Below, one piece after another: positions 24,780 through 38,224 of a stretch of DNA of 64,000 nucleotides. The notes beneath the pieces are model-generated. The model was given only the letters and a program-made list of their open reading frames with translations. It made no database searches and was not told where the DNA came from. The translations under genes were made by a program, and so were the position numbers. This DNA is from Occallatibacter gabretensis (GTDB taxonomy: Bacteria > Acidobacteriota > Terriglobia > Terriglobales > Acidobacteriaceae), in the NCBI RefSeq assembly GCF_001449115.1, contig NZ_LAIJ01000009.1, positions 310,001-374,000 of the forward strand, read 5' to 3'. Numbering within the stretch: position 1 is the first letter of the stretch; each line of letters opens with the position of its first letter.

Positions 24780-26531
24780 ATGCATACATTTGCAATCTGG
24801 GCGCCTTTTGCGAAGCGTGTGTCTATCAGCGTGAATGGGGTTACGCAGGTCATGGAAGGACCCGATCCGCATCAGTGGTGGCGATGGCGCTCTGACACCG
24901 GATCAGGTATTAATTATGGTTTTCTGATCGATGACGATTCAAAGGTCTATCCCGATCCGCGCTCAGCATGGCAGCCAAATGGAGTGCATACACTTTCGCG
25001 TCTTTATGACCACGATGCCTTTGCCTGGACCGACAAGAAGTTTCAGGCACTTCCTCTTGCCAGCAGCATTGTCTACGAGCTGCACATTGGCACATTCACT
25101 CCGGAGGGGACATTCGATGCGGCAATTCAACACCTGGACCACTTAGTTCGCCTTGGCGTGACTCACGTTGAGTTGATGCCCGTGGCGTCTTTTGAAGGGC
25201 AGCACGGATGGGGATATGATGGCGTCGCTCTTTACTCCGTGCATGAGCCGTATGGCGGTCCGGATGGATTGAAGCGCTTTGTAAATGCGACTCATGCAAA
25301 GGGCCTGGCCGTTCTGCTGGATGTTGTTTATAACCACTTTGGGCCAGCAGGAAATTACACGGGAATATTTGGTCCGTATGTTACAGAAGCGCACCATACT
25401 CCCTGGGGCGGTGCAGTCAATCTCGAAGACGCTGAGTCGGACGAGGTGCGACGCTTTTTTTGCGACAATGCTCTGATGTGGCTGCGCGATTTTCACATTG
25501 ACGGACTTCGCCTGGATGCTGTCCACGCATTTGTCGATCGTTCAGCAATCCATTTTCTGGAACAGCTCGCTACTGAAGTGAAGGCGCTGGAGGCCGCTCT
25601 TGCGCGGCGCCTTGTACTTGTTGCAGAAAGCGACCTCAACGATCCACGTGTGGTGACGCCGCGTGAAGCTGGGGGATTAGGGCTCGATGCGCAATGGAGT
25701 GACGACTTCCATCATGCATTGTTTGCCGTCCTTAATCCGAATGAGAAACTTGGCTACTATGAAGATTTCGGGACGCTGGCACAGTTGGCCAAAGCACTGA
25801 AACATACCTTTGTGTATGACGGAATTTATTCAGACTATCGCAAGCGTATGCATGGCCGGTCGATAGGCGCACTCTCGCAACATTGCTTTCTCGGCTACAT
25901 TCAGAACCACGACCAAGTAGGCAATCGTGCGGTGGGTGACCGCATCAGCCACACCGCCGGTATGGATCGTGCGAAGATTGCCGCCGCAATGTTTCTCCTG
26001 GGCCCCTTTGTGCCCATGTTGTTTCAGGGTGAGGAATGGGCTGCATCGTCTCCGTTCCAATATTTCGCAGACCACGACGATCCTGAACTGGCTCGCCTGG
26101 TTTCTGATGGCAGAAAAAAAGAGTTTTCAGCATTTGGATGGGGTCCTCAATCGATTCCCGATCCAGAGAACCCTTCTACATTCGAAGCCTCAAAGCTCAA
26201 GTGGGACGAAGTAAATAATGGCGAGCACGCTGAAATGCTGGAATGGTACCAGGCGTTAATTCATCTCAGGCGGAGCACACCGTGCCTCAATAATGGGTCT
26301 CCGGGCAACACGCGAGTAATATACGACGAAGCAGCACAATGGATACGCATACAGCGTGGAACCATAATGGTGATTTGCAATCTGAGCCAGCGGGAACAAT
26401 TGTTCACAGCTACGCAGCCAGCCAGTATAGTGCTTTCTTCAAGAAGCGGAACCAAAATCGATAGACATACTGTCAACCTGCTTCCTGACACGATCGTCGT
26501 GTTGAAAGATAATTCTGCTAGAAGTGCCTGA
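24780..26531 (+). CDS. treZ: Malto-oligosyltrehalose trehalohydrolase (GH13)
   Basis: 583 residues: an N-terminal CBM48-like beta domain (about 1-95; FAIWAPFAKRVSISVNG) and a GH13 barrel with YELHIGTFTPEGTFDAAI, VELMPVASFEGQHGWGYDGV, LLDVVYNHFGPAGNY (region I), GLRLDAVHAFVD (region II nucleophile), LVAESDLNDPRV (region III acid) and QNHDQVGNRAVGDR (region IV). It releases trehalose from the product of TreY. Translation is probably coupled to treY (two-base gap). The last 14 bases overlap the end of the convergent membrane protein gene. Confidence 0.95.
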   Translation: MHTFAIWAPFAKRVSISVNGVTQVMEGPDPHQWWRWRSDTGSGINYGFLIDDDSKVYPDPRSAWQPNGVHTLSRLYDHDAFAWTDKKFQALPLASSIVYELHIGTFTPEGTFDAAIQHLDHLVRLGVTHVELMPVASFEGQHGWGYDGVALYSVHEPYGGPDGLKRFVNATHAKGLAVLLDVVYNHFGPAGNYTGIFGPYVTEAHHTPWGGAVNLEDAESDEVRRFFCDNALMWLRDFHIDGLRLDAVHAFVDRSAIHFLEQLATEVKALEAALARRLVLVAESDLNDPRVVTPREAGGLGLDAQWSDDFHHALFAVLNPNEKLGYYEDFGTLAQLAKALKHTFVYDGIYSDYRKRMHGRSIGALSQHCFLGYIQNHDQVGNRAVGDRISHTAGMDRAKIAAAMFLLGPFVPMLFQGEEWAASSPFQYFADHDDPELARLVSDGRKKEFSAFGWGPQSIPDPENPSTFEASKLKWDEVNNGEHAEMLEWYQALIHLRRSTPCLNNGSPGNTRVIYDEAAQWIRIQRGTIMVICNLSQREQLFTATQPASIVLSSRSGTKIDRHTVNLLPDTIVVLKDNSARSA

Positions 26532-27324
26532 TCGTCCTACTCGCAGTGGTGGCATCGTCGGGGATATTAGTACGCTCGCCGGCATGTTCCACGCGACTCT
26601 CCAGTGAACGGCTTACGAGATCACGCGATCCCAGGCCCACGGCAAGAGCCAGCGTAAGAACGATTCCCCCGAAGAGAATGCCAAAGGCCAACTCCACAAC
26701 ATTTCCGCCCACCTGAAGATGGTCGAGCACCATTGCCGCAGTTAGAACGAGCACCAGCCACTTTACGCCGAGCGAAAGAATTCTTGCATATTGCAACTGC
26801 GCGTTGATGGCGCTGATCAGAACCGAGCGTGCAAGGAATCGCGCAATTAGAATTCCTGCAATCAGCAGCAGAACAGCCCCTACTGCATGAGTCAGATATG
26901 GAAGCAATGAAATTGGCAGAGCAGCGCCTGTTGCGTAGGACGTATCGAAGGCTGATACACCAATGATGAGGCCTAGCAGAACGCATCCCCAAAACAAAAC
27001 GCGAGAGATAATCTCGGACGGAGAACTGGATGGCGCCCAGTCGCTTTTGATTGTGTGCGTTACTCGAGAATCAAACTTCACCCAGCCAAGTAGCTGGCGT
27101 GACAGCCAGGAAAGCAATGCACCTGCCAAAGAAAAAATCGCCAACGCCACAAAAAACGCAAGAAGCCCCGGGAGCACGGCGATGAGTTGCGTGAGCACAC
27201 GATCGAGCGATTGATGCAACGCCGCAGACATGTGCTGCCAGATGGAAGCATTGTCGAAACTTCCCGGAGGGGCCGGCGTATTTACGTCTGCCTGCTGTAG
27301 TGCACTATCGATCCTATGTAGCAT
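26518..27324 (-). CDS. Small membrane protein with mechanosensitive-channel-like helices
   Basis: 268 residues with four or five membrane segments: VLTQLIAVLPGLLAFFVALAIFS, ISRVLFWGCVLLGLIIGVSAF, AVGAVLLLIAGILIARFLAR and a final pair around ELAFGILFGGIVLTLALAVGLG. The repeated pattern resembles the conserved TM-helix repeats (CmpX-like) of MscS-related proteins but the full MscS pore and vestibule are missing. An osmotic role would fit its position beside trehalose genes but is inference. I choose the ATG at 27324 because AAGGAG lies eight bases upstream; an upstream GTG at 27387 has no such site and would overlap the previous gene's end region. Confidence 0.7.
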   Translation of the reverse strand: MLHRIDSALQQADVNTPAPPGSFDNASIWQHMSAALHQSLDRVLTQLIAVLPGLLAFFVALAIFSLAGALLSWLSRQLLGWVKFDSRVTHTIKSDWAPSSSPSEIISRVLFWGCVLLGLIIGVSAFDTSYATGAALPISLLPYLTHAVGAVLLLIAGILIARFLARSVLISAINAQLQYARILSLGVKWLVLVLTAAMVLDHLQVGGNVVELAFGILFGGIVLTLALAVGLGSRDLVSRSLESRVEHAGERTNIPDDATTASRTIRHF

Positions 27325-27390
27325 CGATTTCGCTCCTTTCACCGTTGCGCTGAATCTACTACTCACTTTTAGCGCAAAGGCGATCACGAA

Positions 27391-28578
27391 TCATGAATTA
27401 AATCGGTCGGGCCAGCGCCAGCGCGCGACCAAGTAAGGTTTGTCCGCTTCAAACGCAGCAGCAACAGCTTCAATATGGCGCTCTGCTGGAATTCCGGATG
27501 CCGTTACATTGATATGGCCCGCAACCCATGCAAGATACAGCGGGATAAGTGCGCCCAATAAGTGGCCGCGGTTAATGGTGCGAAGTCTGTAGGCAATCAC
27601 AAAGTCATAAATAACGCGCACCCAAAGATTGTCAGGCATGCGAAAAGATGCTGCATCCAGAACGGAACACCGCTTCAGCAAAAGCAGCGAATTCGGCGGA
27701 AGAACAAGTGACCATATCTCCTGAAGGTTAGCGTAAGCCAGTTGAAACGCCGACACCATGCGCGCGACATCCGCGGTGCCGTCATCTCCGGGAACATCAT
27801 TGGCCATTCGGCGAGCCGGAGAGGGCCGCCGTGGCCTCTGCCACAGTGCTGCCTTTGCCTCAATATCTCCGAACAAAGAACCCGTGATCAGCGAAAGAAT
27901 GGAGTTGATATCGGGATCAGATGGCTGCGGCATCGTGCGTGTACCAACATCGACTTCATCGATGGTGAACCCCGCGGCAACTGCTTCATTGATCGGCCAT
28001 ATCAGTGCTTCGACCTGATTCGCCGCGGAAATGCTCTGCGCCACATTGGCAAGCTGCTCTGCCATCCGAAGCGATAAGCCAAGATCAATTGCAAGCGGGA
28101 ATCGCGCACGCGATGCAAAGACCGCACGCGTGAGCGGATAAAGAATGGCTGAGTTGATCAGGCCGGCATGCGGCGGCAGTGAGTAATGCGGAATTGCAAG
28201 GTCGATAGATGCCTTCAAAACTGCATCCGCAAGGCCGCGCAATGCAACCGGGCTGAGAGAATCCGCACCAGGGCCAAGAAGCAGAATCGCGCGCGCTTCA
28301 TGTTCGCGCCCATATTGAGCTGCGTTGACAAAATCGGTTGGCGCCAATGCCCATCCCGAGCTGGATTGCTGCGTTGAGATCATTCGCAACCTGCGGGGTT
28401 CACCCGTCAGCTCATTCGGCGTTGCGACAATTACACTCTCGGAAGCAAAAGCAGCTTCCAAATTCGTTAATGCTCTAGCGAGCTGCTCAGATGGCATGGC
28501 ACTGACCAGAACCAACAGATCGGCTGTCGATCGCTCAGCAATCGAAGTGTCTTCAGGTACTGGGCTCGTCGTCGCCAT
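27391..28578 (-). CDS. Probable GT-A-fold glycosyltransferase-like protein of the trehalose/glucan operon
   Basis: 395 residues, cytoplasmic. Residues about 20-150 look like a Rossmann-type nucleotide-sugar half, though the central metal-binding acidic pair of GT-A enzymes is not seen: the stretch around IPHYSLPPHAGLINSAILYP sits where mannosylglycerate and glucosyl-3-phosphoglycerate synthases have a His-Tyr segment after it. IEALIWPINEAVAAGFTI-like text and DNLWVRVIYDFVIAYRLRTI resemble the C-terminal half of mannosylglycerate synthase. A compatible-solute glycosyltransferase is the best guess; a non-catalytic relative is possible. GGAG precedes the ATG. It lies between treS and the membrane protein on one strand. 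Confidence 0.5.
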   Translation of the reverse strand: MATTSPVPEDTSIAERSTADLLVLVSAMPSEQLARALTNLEAAFASESVIVATPNELTGEPRRLRMISTQQSSSGWALAPTDFVNAAQYGREHEARAILLLGPGADSLSPVALRGLADAVLKASIDLAIPHYSLPPHAGLINSAILYPLTRAVFASRARFPLAIDLGLSLRMAEQLANVAQSISAANQVEALIWPINEAVAAGFTIDEVDVGTRTMPQPSDPDINSILSLITGSLFGDIEAKAALWQRPRRPSPARRMANDVPGDDGTADVARMVSAFQLAYANLQEIWSLVLPPNSLLLLKRCSVLDAASFRMPDNLWVRVIYDFVIAYRLRTINRGHLLGALIPLYLAWVAGHINVTASGIPAERHIEAVAAAFEADKPYLVARWRWPDRFNS

Positions 28579-28644
28579 CGTTCTCCGGAAAGACCTAATG
28601 CATCGGGGGCAAAAGCAAACAAAACAGCTTAGTGTGAATAGTTC

Positions 28645-32301
<3,657 letters not shown>

Positions 32302-32335
32302 GCATCTATCTCCGGACAGTTCGTGCAATACAGCA

Positions 32336-34471
32336 TTAGGACAAACGCTTCACGCGAAATATATGCGCCGGCTTGGTGCCCGGCTGAAGCGCGACATAAT
32401 TGTGATTCCCCCACGTGTACTGAGCACCATTCAGCAGATCATCTACCAGAAAGCTTTCATTGGGCGAACAACCGATTTTATCGAGATCAAGGCTTGCCCA
32501 GCCGATCTGCTCGTTGGTCGAATCAAGATTGACCACCACCAGAATCGTATTTTCAAAGTCAGGCGTGGTCTTCGAATAGCAAATCATTTGCGGATTATCA
32601 ACGGTATGAAAATGCAATGACGTGTTCGACTGCAGTGCGCGATTTTCATGGCGAATCTGGTTAAGTTTCGAAATCAGCGGAACCAGTGAATCCGGGGCGT
32701 TGCGATCACGCTGCCGAATCTCATACTTCTCGCTATCAAGATACTCTTCCGATTCGGTTTTACCTGGTGCCGGCCTGGCGGGGGCGCTTTCCGCCAGCTC
32801 ATATGCCGGGCCGTAAATGCCGTAATTCGCCGTCAAGGTTGCGGCCAGAATCACGCGATGCATAAACGCCGAACGCCCCCCCTCCTGCAAAGTTTTATGC
32901 AGAATGTCCGGAGTATTCGGCCAGAAATTTGGACCAAAGAAATCGCTGATCGGCGGCTGCGTAATCTCTTCGAGATAACTCTCGAGCTCTGGCTTTGTGT
33001 TGCGCCACGTGAAGTACGTGTACGACTGCGTAAAGCCCCGCTTCGCCAGGCTATACATTACATGCGGCCGCGTAAATGCCTCTGCGAGAAAGATCGTCTC
33101 TGGATATTTGCTCCGCAATTTATCCAGGCACCACTCCCAGAAGAGCAGTGACTTGGTATGCGGGTTATCTACGCGAAAGACGTGCACGCTGCGCTGAATC
33201 CAGAATTCAAAGACCGAATACAGCTCGTCCCATAAGGCGCGCCAGTCGGATGACTCAAAGTTCAGCGGATAAATGTCCTGGTATTTCTTCGGCGGATTCT
33301 CGGCATATTGAATCGAGCCATCCGGCCGGATGATGAACCAATCCGGATGCGCCATCACCCAGGGATGATCTGGCGAGCATTGGAACGCAATGTCCAATGC
33401 GATCTCCATTCCATGCTGCTTCGCAGAGTTCACAACGCTCTCAAAATCCGCGAACGTTCCAAGCTGCGGGTGAATCGATTTGTGCCCACCTTGATCTTCT
33501 GAGACCTTTTTGCCGGCCTTCTTGCTCGCGCTCGCAGGCGCGCTTACTTCCACTTCCCTATCGCCAATGGCCCACGGACTTCCCAGTGCTTCAGGCGGTG
33601 CTTCCGTTGCGTTGTTTGGGCCTTTGCGAAATGCGCGTCCGATGGGATGGATGGGCGGCATGTAGAGAATGTCGAAGCCCATCGCAGCAATTTCGGGCAG
33701 CTGCTTCTCCACGTCGCGAAAGGTTCCATGCTGGCCGGGAACGGGAGATGCCGACCGCGGAAATAGCTCATACCAGGTAGAAAACTGCGCTCGCTCACGG
33801 TCAACCCAGATCCGCAGCTCCGTCTCTAACTCGGAAGCATTTGCCAGATCCGGATACCGCGCCATCAGCTCCATCAGCGCTTCATCGCAAGGATCGTCGT
33901 ACGTCGATCGTTTTTCTTCCGCCAACTTTTCGAAGTTCGCTGCAATCTCTCGTAAGCGCTTGGCGTCATTTCGCCGTGCGCGGTTTGCCGCTTCATGCAC
34001 AAGTTGAGCCCCGGTGCTAAGCGCAAGCGCAACGTCTTGCGCCGCGGGATTCGAGCCGATCTCGATTCCCGAACCTGAATCTGCCGCAGCGGTTGAAGCT
34101 GCATCAGCAGGCGCGGAGGTGGGGTCGGGAGCGTTCTGGGCGGCAAGGCGCTTTTTGAAATCCTTAGCCCAGGTTGCGAAGTGGTCTACCCATCCCTGAA
34201 GGGTGAAGCGCCAGGCACCGAGCTTGTCCACCTGAAATGTGCTGCTCCAGAGGTCATTACCATTTGCCAGCATGGGAGCTAACCGCCAGCGGGAGTCGCT
34301 TGAATGGCGATAAAGCAAGCGAGCGGCCAACTCATCTTTGCCGTCTGCAAAAATGGCCGCTGTCACGTTGACTACATCGCCCAGAATCCGCCGCACGGGG
34401 TACAAACCAGCATCTATCTGAGGATCCACGTCTTCAATCACGACGCGCTTGCGACCATGTACTGCCTTCAT
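32336..34471 (-). CDS. glgE: Alpha-1,4-glucan:maltose-1-phosphate maltosyltransferase
   Basis: 711 residues in the GlgE layout: an N-terminal beta domain beginning [20 protein letters not shown], a helical S domain with a Ser/Ala/Pro-rich linker (about 112-142), then a GH13 catalytic core with [52 protein letters not shown] (nucleophile Asp about 435) and [14 protein letters not shown] (acid Glu about 464). It adds maltosyl units from maltose-1-phosphate to alpha-glucan. Between GSPWAIG and GGHKSIHP there are about 24 extra Lys/Ala/Ser-rich residues (about 304-327) not usual in the family. I take the ATG at 34471 because the family starts with this segment; an upstream start at 34561 adds unrelated residues. 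It is the first gene of the minus-strand operon. Confidence 0.95.
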   Translation of the reverse strand: MKAVHGRKRVVIEDVDPQIDAGLYPVRRILGDVVNVTAAIFADGKDELAARLLYRHSSDSRWRLAPMLANGNDLWSSTFQVDKLGAWRFTLQGWVDHFATWAKDFKKRLAAQNAPDPTSAPADAASTAAADSGSGIEIGSNPAAQDVALALSTGAQLVHEAANRARRNDAKRLREIAANFEKLAEEKRSTYDDPCDEALMELMARYPDLANASELETELRIWVDRERAQFSTWYELFPRSASPVPGQHGTFRDVEKQLPEIAAMGFDILYMPPIHPIGRAFRKGPNNATEAPPEALGSPWAIGDREVEVSAPASASKKAGKKVSEDQGGHKSIHPQLGTFADFESVVNSAKQHGMEIALDIAFQCSPDHPWVMAHPDWFIIRPDGSIQYAENPPKKYQDIYPLNFESSDWRALWDELYSVFEFWIQRSVHVFRVDNPHTKSLLFWEWCLDKLRSKYPETIFLAEAFTRPHVMYSLAKRGFTQSYTYFTWRNTKPELESYLEEITQPPISDFFGPNFWPNTPDILHKTLQEGGRSAFMHRVILAATLTANYGIYGPAYELAESAPARPAPGKTESEEYLDSEKYEIRQRDRNAPDSLVPLISKLNQIRHENRALQSNTSLHFHTVDNPQMICYSKTTPDFENTILVVVNLDSTNEQIGWASLDLDKIGCSPNESFLVDDLLNGAQYTWGNHNYVALQPGTKPAHIFRVKRLS

Positions 34472-34644
34472 TCCCACCCATCCCTCAAGGACGAAAGTTA
34501 CGTCTGCAGCTTGGCAACTCAGGAGAGCAAAGATCGCCATGGATTCCTGAAATGGATGCAAGAGCAGCAGTAGTTAGAGATGCAATGCAGGAAATCCGGG
34601 TTGTTGTTCGGGTGTGGCGTAGTTGCCTGAAGATGGATGAAGAT

Positions 34645-34719
34645 TGGAGGCGCGGGTCGGGATCGAACCGACGCATAAAGGTTTTGCAGACCTCTCCCTT
34701 ACCACTTGGGTACCGCGCC
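34645..34719 (-). tRNA. tRNA-Cys (anticodon GCA)
   Basis: On the minus strand the acceptor arms are GGCGCGG and CCGCGCC, the D arm is ACCCAAGTGGTAAGGG-like, the anticodon loop is CTGCAAA (anticodon GCA), the T arm ends in GGTTCGATCCC, the discriminator is T as expected for tRNA-Cys, and CCA is encoded (34645-34647). Confidence 0.95.
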
Positions 34720-34799
34720 CCGGCAAGGCTGCCAATCTGATGAGGTGTAACGCTCCCAATCCACCGTAGCCTTTCCAGCCTGGCGGCCGGAGGGCGGAT

Positions 34800-34874
34800 T
34801 GGAGCGGGAGACGAGATTTGAACTCGCGACCCTCGCCTTGGCAAGGCGATGCTCTACCACTGAGCTACTCCCGC
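34800..34874 (-). tRNA. tRNA-Gly (anticodon GCC)
   Basis: On the minus strand the acceptor arms are GCGGGAG and CTCCCGC, the D arm contains AGCTCAGTGGTAGAGC, the anticodon loop is TTGCCAA (GCC), the T loop is GTTCAAATC, and CCA is encoded (34800-34802). It lies 80 bases upstream of tRNA-Cys and probably shares its transcript. Confidence 0.95.
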
Positions 34875-34980
34875 TTGTTGCAATATTAAGTATACAAATC
34901 GACCCGGCCTGGGTCAAACCCGGGCGTCATGCCGAGCCCGTGAATTTTCGACTGCCTGGAAGCGAAAATCGCGCGCCGCA

Positions 34981-36267
34981 CTACCGAAAAAGAGACAGGT
35001 TGATTGCATCCGCCATCGCCTGATAGCCGGCATCATTCGGATGAAGGTGATCCGCTGATGCAAATCGCTGCAGCAGCCTGCCTGGGTGATCCGGATCGCG
35101 CACAACGGCGTCGAAATCCACCACGCCGTCAAACGCTCCACTCGTCCGAATCCACTGGTTCACAGCCTGCCGTATTTGCTCCTTGGCTTCTGTGTGGTAA
35201 CCCGTTATTGGCACTCCTTCACAAGACATGATCGTCGATCCAATGACTCGGATATTGCGGGCATGTGCGCGGGCAATCAGCTTCTTGTATGCGCCGGTGA
35301 TGTCTTCCACCGTCGGCGCGCCATTCGCAGGAGCAAGATGCAGATCGCCAAATGAAGCCCCGGGGAAGCCAATGTCGTTTGTGCCTTCTAACAGCACGAT
35401 GTAGGCAATTCCCGGCACAGACAGCGCATCCCGATCAAAACGAGCTATACCTGAAGCGCCAAAGCTGGCGACAGGACCTTCGTGGAGCAGACGATTTCCA
35501 GCCAGACCTTCATTGACCACTGCAAACTGAGTGCCGCCGTGCGTCTCTTCCAGGCGTCGAAATAAATCGCTCGGCCACATGCGGTCGGCCTCCGGCGTGC
35601 TTCCATCGCCATCTACAGTGGAGTCTCCGAACGCCACAATGACGCGCTGGTTTGGCTGGGCCGGAACCAGCACGGTGCTTAGAAACACTGAGCTGTCGGA
35701 CTCTTTTCCGCTTTGTATCGCTGCATCGTGCGTATGGTCGCCGCTGGCCGAAATCACCGCGCGCCTTAATGCCAGCCCATGCCCCGTCACGGAAGTGACA
35801 GGCTTGGGGAGGTATAGGCTTACGCTGATTTCTGCGCCATTCTTTACCGGAAAATCCACCGGATCACTCAGCGTTGAGGCGCCTGGCGGAATGAGAATCG
35901 ACTCCTGCCCATCGAACTTCACGGCATGAATGGAATCCGGGACCACGCCGGCCGGACCTTGCGCTATTGCTATGCTGACACGCCCTAGCTGCAGCGGCGC
36001 GGAACCGAATTCATTGGAGAGACGAATGCGGATCTGCTTGCCGCCGACTGTTACAACAAGGCGCTCCCGCACGGTCTGATTGTTCAGGTTCGTGAGGGGT
36101 TCACTTGGATCCGGGTCCATGACCGACTGGCTCGCCGTCCAGGAGGCAATCCATTGGGGCTGCTTGGGCTGCTGACTCGCCGCGAAATGGGAGAGCAACA
36201 CAAGAGGAAGGAGCAGAATAATCTTTTGGAATGCAGGACTCTGTTGCAGACGCTTCGCCCTTTCCAT
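34981..36267 (-). CDS. Secreted SGNH/GDSL hydrolase
   Basis: 428 residues with a signal peptide (IILLLPLVLLSHFAASQ). Residues about 30-190 are a beta-rich domain (LRLGRVSIAIAQ-type strands); residues about 205-420 are the SGNH catalytic domain: block I VAFGDSTVDGDGS (Ser in GDS), block III LLEGTNDIG and block V DHLHPNDAGYQAMADAI with catalytic Asp and His. The arrangement matches secreted esterases/carbohydrate esterases related to CE2/CE3-like and Streptomyces SGNH lipase families; substrate unknown. It starts two bases after the NIPSNAP stop, so the two genes are one operon. Confidence 0.85.
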   Translation of the reverse strand: MERAKRLQQSPAFQKIILLLPLVLLSHFAASQQPKQPQWIASWTASQSVMDPDPSEPLTNLNNQTVRERLVVTVGGKQIRIRLSNEFGSAPLQLGRVSIAIAQGPAGVVPDSIHAVKFDGQESILIPPGASTLSDPVDFPVKNGAEISVSLYLPKPVTSVTGHGLALRRAVISASGDHTHDAAIQSGKESDSSVFLSTVLVPAQPNQRVIVAFGDSTVDGDGSTPEADRMWPSDLFRRLEETHGGTQFAVVNEGLAGNRLLHEGPVASFGASGIARFDRDALSVPGIAYIVLLEGTNDIGFPGASFGDLHLAPANGAPTVEDITGAYKKLIARAHARNIRVIGSTIMSCEGVPITGYHTEAKEQIRQAVNQWIRTSGAFDGVVDFDAVVRDPDHPGRLLQRFASADHLHPNDAGYQAMADAINLSLFR

Positions 36268-36269
36268 TG

Positions 36270-36758
36270 CTATTTCATCTCAGAATAGACAGACGGCCGC
36301 ATGAATACTTCGTCTACCTTGTACTTCCCGTCGACTTGCTGGATAAGAGGTATGGCGGCCGTGCGATAGGGCGGAAACGCCGGATCGGAATGCAGTGCGC
36401 TCCAGTTTGTCTCGGCGGCTTGACGGCTGGGATGATCGAGGAGGTATACAAAGGTGTTTTCCCACGCAGGATCTTTGCTGTCGGCTACCCAATATCCGAC
36501 GGCTTTGAGGCCATGCTTGGATTGCAGTTTGGAGACATCCTGGAAGATGGATTCGAGGTCAGAAGTCTTACCGGGCAGCGTGTGGTAGACCATTAATTCG
36601 AAGACGTGATCCGAGTCTGCTTCTACTACCTGCGGGTGGGGTATGCGGGCAGAAAAGAACGTGCCGGCGAGGAAAGAGATTAACGCAATCGCTGCCACGC
36701 CTGACATTTTCACCATTTTGCGGCTGAATGTCTGATGGGAAACATTGGTGGTGTCCAC
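36270..36758 (-). CDS. Membrane-anchored NIPSNAP family protein
   Basis: 162 residues. After a single N-terminal membrane anchor (VAAIALISFLAGTFFSARI), residues about 50-155 form a NIPSNAP/dimeric alpha-beta barrel domain: VFELMVYHTLPGKTSDLESIF, KAVGYWVADSKDP, TFVYLLDHPSRQAAETNWSA. Such domains bind small ligands or act as subunits of oxygenase-like barrels; no function can be named. The start is a GTG at 36758 with GAGGAG (36764-36769) five bases upstream. It is followed immediately by the SGNH hydrolase on the same transcript. Confidence 0.75.
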   Translation of the reverse strand: MDTTNVSHQTFSRKMVKMSGVAAIALISFLAGTFFSARIPHPQVVEADSDHVFELMVYHTLPGKTSDLESIFQDVSKLQSKHGLKAVGYWVADSKDPAWENTFVYLLDHPSRQAAETNWSALHSDPAFPPYRTAAIPLIQQVDGKYKVDEVFMRPSVYSEMK

Positions 36759-36830
36759 AGAGGCTCCTCGCAAGTCTGAGTTTCCAGAAAGTCGAAGCAT
36801 ATCGGAGCAGGCTGTGCCTGCCAAGAGATA

Positions 36831-37583
36831 TCAGACTGCCGGGGGCACGAATCCGGCTGCTGTGGGCCTTGCCACGCTACCGTTTTCTACCTTCACAATT
36901 TCGCCGTCGCGCATGTGGAGGATGCGGTCTGCCACCTGGGCGGCCTCGGGGTTGTGTGTGATCATCAGCACGGTCTGGCCCAGTTCGCGGTTGGAGCGCT
37001 CAAGCATGTTGAGCACGGCTTCAGAGTTCTTCGTGTCCAGGTTGCCGGTGGGCTCGTCGGCCAGTACCAGGGCCGGACGGGTGATGAGCGCGCGGGCGAT
37101 GGCCACGCGCTGCTGCTCGCCGCCGCTCAGCTCGGAGGGACGATGCTTGAGCCGGCCCTTGATGGAGAGCAGATCGCTGAGGTGGTCGAGGAACGGATGA
37201 TCAAGCGGCTCTTTGCGACCGCTTACGGTGTAGGCCACTTCAATATTGCCCATGGCTGAGAGCGTGGGGAGCAGATTGAATTTTTGAAAGATGAAGGAGA
37301 TGCGGTGCTTGCGCAGCCGGGTGCGTTCGGCGTCATCCAGTGTGGCGAAATCCACGCCGTCGATGACGATGCGGCCAGTGGTGGCCTGGGTGAGTCCGCC
37401 CAGCAGATAGAAGAGTGTGGATTTGCCGGAGCCGGAGGGGCCGACGATGGCGACGAACTCGCCGCGCTTGATGGAAAATGAGACGCCACGAACGGCGGGA
37501 ACTTCAAGCCGGCCTGACCGGTAGGTCTTGGTCAGCTTTTCGGCAACAATCATGGGCGAATCAGTTGGGTCCGGCACATGCAT
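36831..37583 (-). CDS. ABC transporter ATP-binding protein of the LolD/MacB type
   Basis: 250 residues with all ABC ATPase marks: Walker A GPSGSGKST (about residue 43), Q-loop FIFQKFNLLPTLS, signature LSGGEQQRVAIARALI, Walker B LVLADEPTGNLD and a His switch MITHNPEA. The sequence belongs to the MacB/LolD/FtsE-like group that pairs with FtsX-type permeases for lipoprotein release or peptide export. No permease is adjacent; the ADOP permeases at 44-49 kb lack their own ATPase and could use an orphan ATPase such as this, but that is conjecture. Starts at 37583 and 37553 are both possible and neither has a clear ribosome site. Confidence 0.88.
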   Translation of the reverse strand: MHVPDPTDSPMIVAEKLTKTYRSGRLEVPAVRGVSFSIKRGEFVAIVGPSGSGKSTLFYLLGGLTQATTGRIVIDGVDFATLDDAERTRLRKHRISFIFQKFNLLPTLSAMGNIEVAYTVSGRKEPLDHPFLDHLSDLLSIKGRLKHRPSELSGGEQQRVAIARALITRPALVLADEPTGNLDTKNSEAVLNMLERSNRELGQTVLMITHNPEAAQVADRILHMRDGEIVKVENGSVARPTAAGFVPPAV

Positions 37584-37603
37584 GATTGTATATGGGTGGG
37601 AGA

Positions 37604-38224
37604 CTATTCCTTGACGGCATCCATGATGGTCTTAATCGGCAGGAACATTTCCAATCCAGTATCACCCTCTTTAAATGTTTGGAAACCAAACTTGTCTTTA
37701 TAATAAGTAGCTACTTTTCTATCGAGAGCATCCAGCGTCAAGGCGTAAAGACCGGCGTGTTGGGCAATTTTAGCTGTACGCTGGATGGCATCCATCATTA
37801 AGAGCTTTCCAATACCTCTCGATTGATAGTCCGCGTGAATGCCAATCATGCCTAAATACACCGCCGGAACCGCTTCTACACGTTCAAACTTCGCATCAGA
37901 CGTGTTATCTAAATGCAAGGCAGACTCGTCTTTGGCCCCAAGCTTGTACGAAGTTAGAGACAGATAGTAATAGCCAATAACATCCTGTGATGTGCCATAA
38001 CAAGCCACAAACACGCGCACCATAAACGCATCATTGTTTTTGCGTGCGTTATTACGACAGTAGTTCTGGATGGTTTGATTTGTGCAAACAAAAGCCCCTC
38101 TCCGGTGTTCACTGGAGAGGGGCTCTATACGAATCGCATCTAAATTGAATGCCAGTTCTTCCTGGCTCGCGGAGACGAGAGCAGGCTCTTTAGTTGAGTT
38201 GTCGGCTCCGGTGGATTTTTGCAT
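37604..38224 (-). CDS. GNAT acetyltransferase of TacT-like toxin type
   Basis: 206 residues. The stretch IRIEPLSSEHRRGAFVCTNQTIQNYCRN at about residues 30-60 and the acetyl-CoA loop YQSRGIGKLLMMDAIQRT with GLYALTLDALDRKVATYYKDKFGF after it match TacT-family toxins, which acetylate the amino group of aminoacyl-tRNA and stop translation. It is preceded, with an 85-base overlap, by a 55-residue frame that resembles the C-terminal half of their DUF1778 antitoxins. No ribosome binding site is seen before the ATG at 38224, so translation is probably coupled to that gene; a later internal start is possible. Base composition is more AT-rich than in neighbouring core genes, a sign of transfer. Confidence 0.75.
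   Translation of the reverse strand: MQKSTGADNSTKEPALVSASQEELAFNLDAIRIEPLSSEHRRGAFVCTNQTIQNYCRNNARKNNDAFMVRVFVACYGTSQDVIGYYYLSLTSYKLGAKDESALHLDNTSDAKFERVEAVPAVYLGMIGIHADYQSRGIGKLLMMDAIQRTAKIAQHAGLYALTLDALDRKVATYYKDKFGFQTFKEGDTGLEMFLPIKTIMDAVKE

Noticed and set aside
34485..34844. 119-residue minus-strand frame running across both tRNA genes
   Set aside because: It overlaps tRNA-Cys and tRNA-Gly and is not a real gene.
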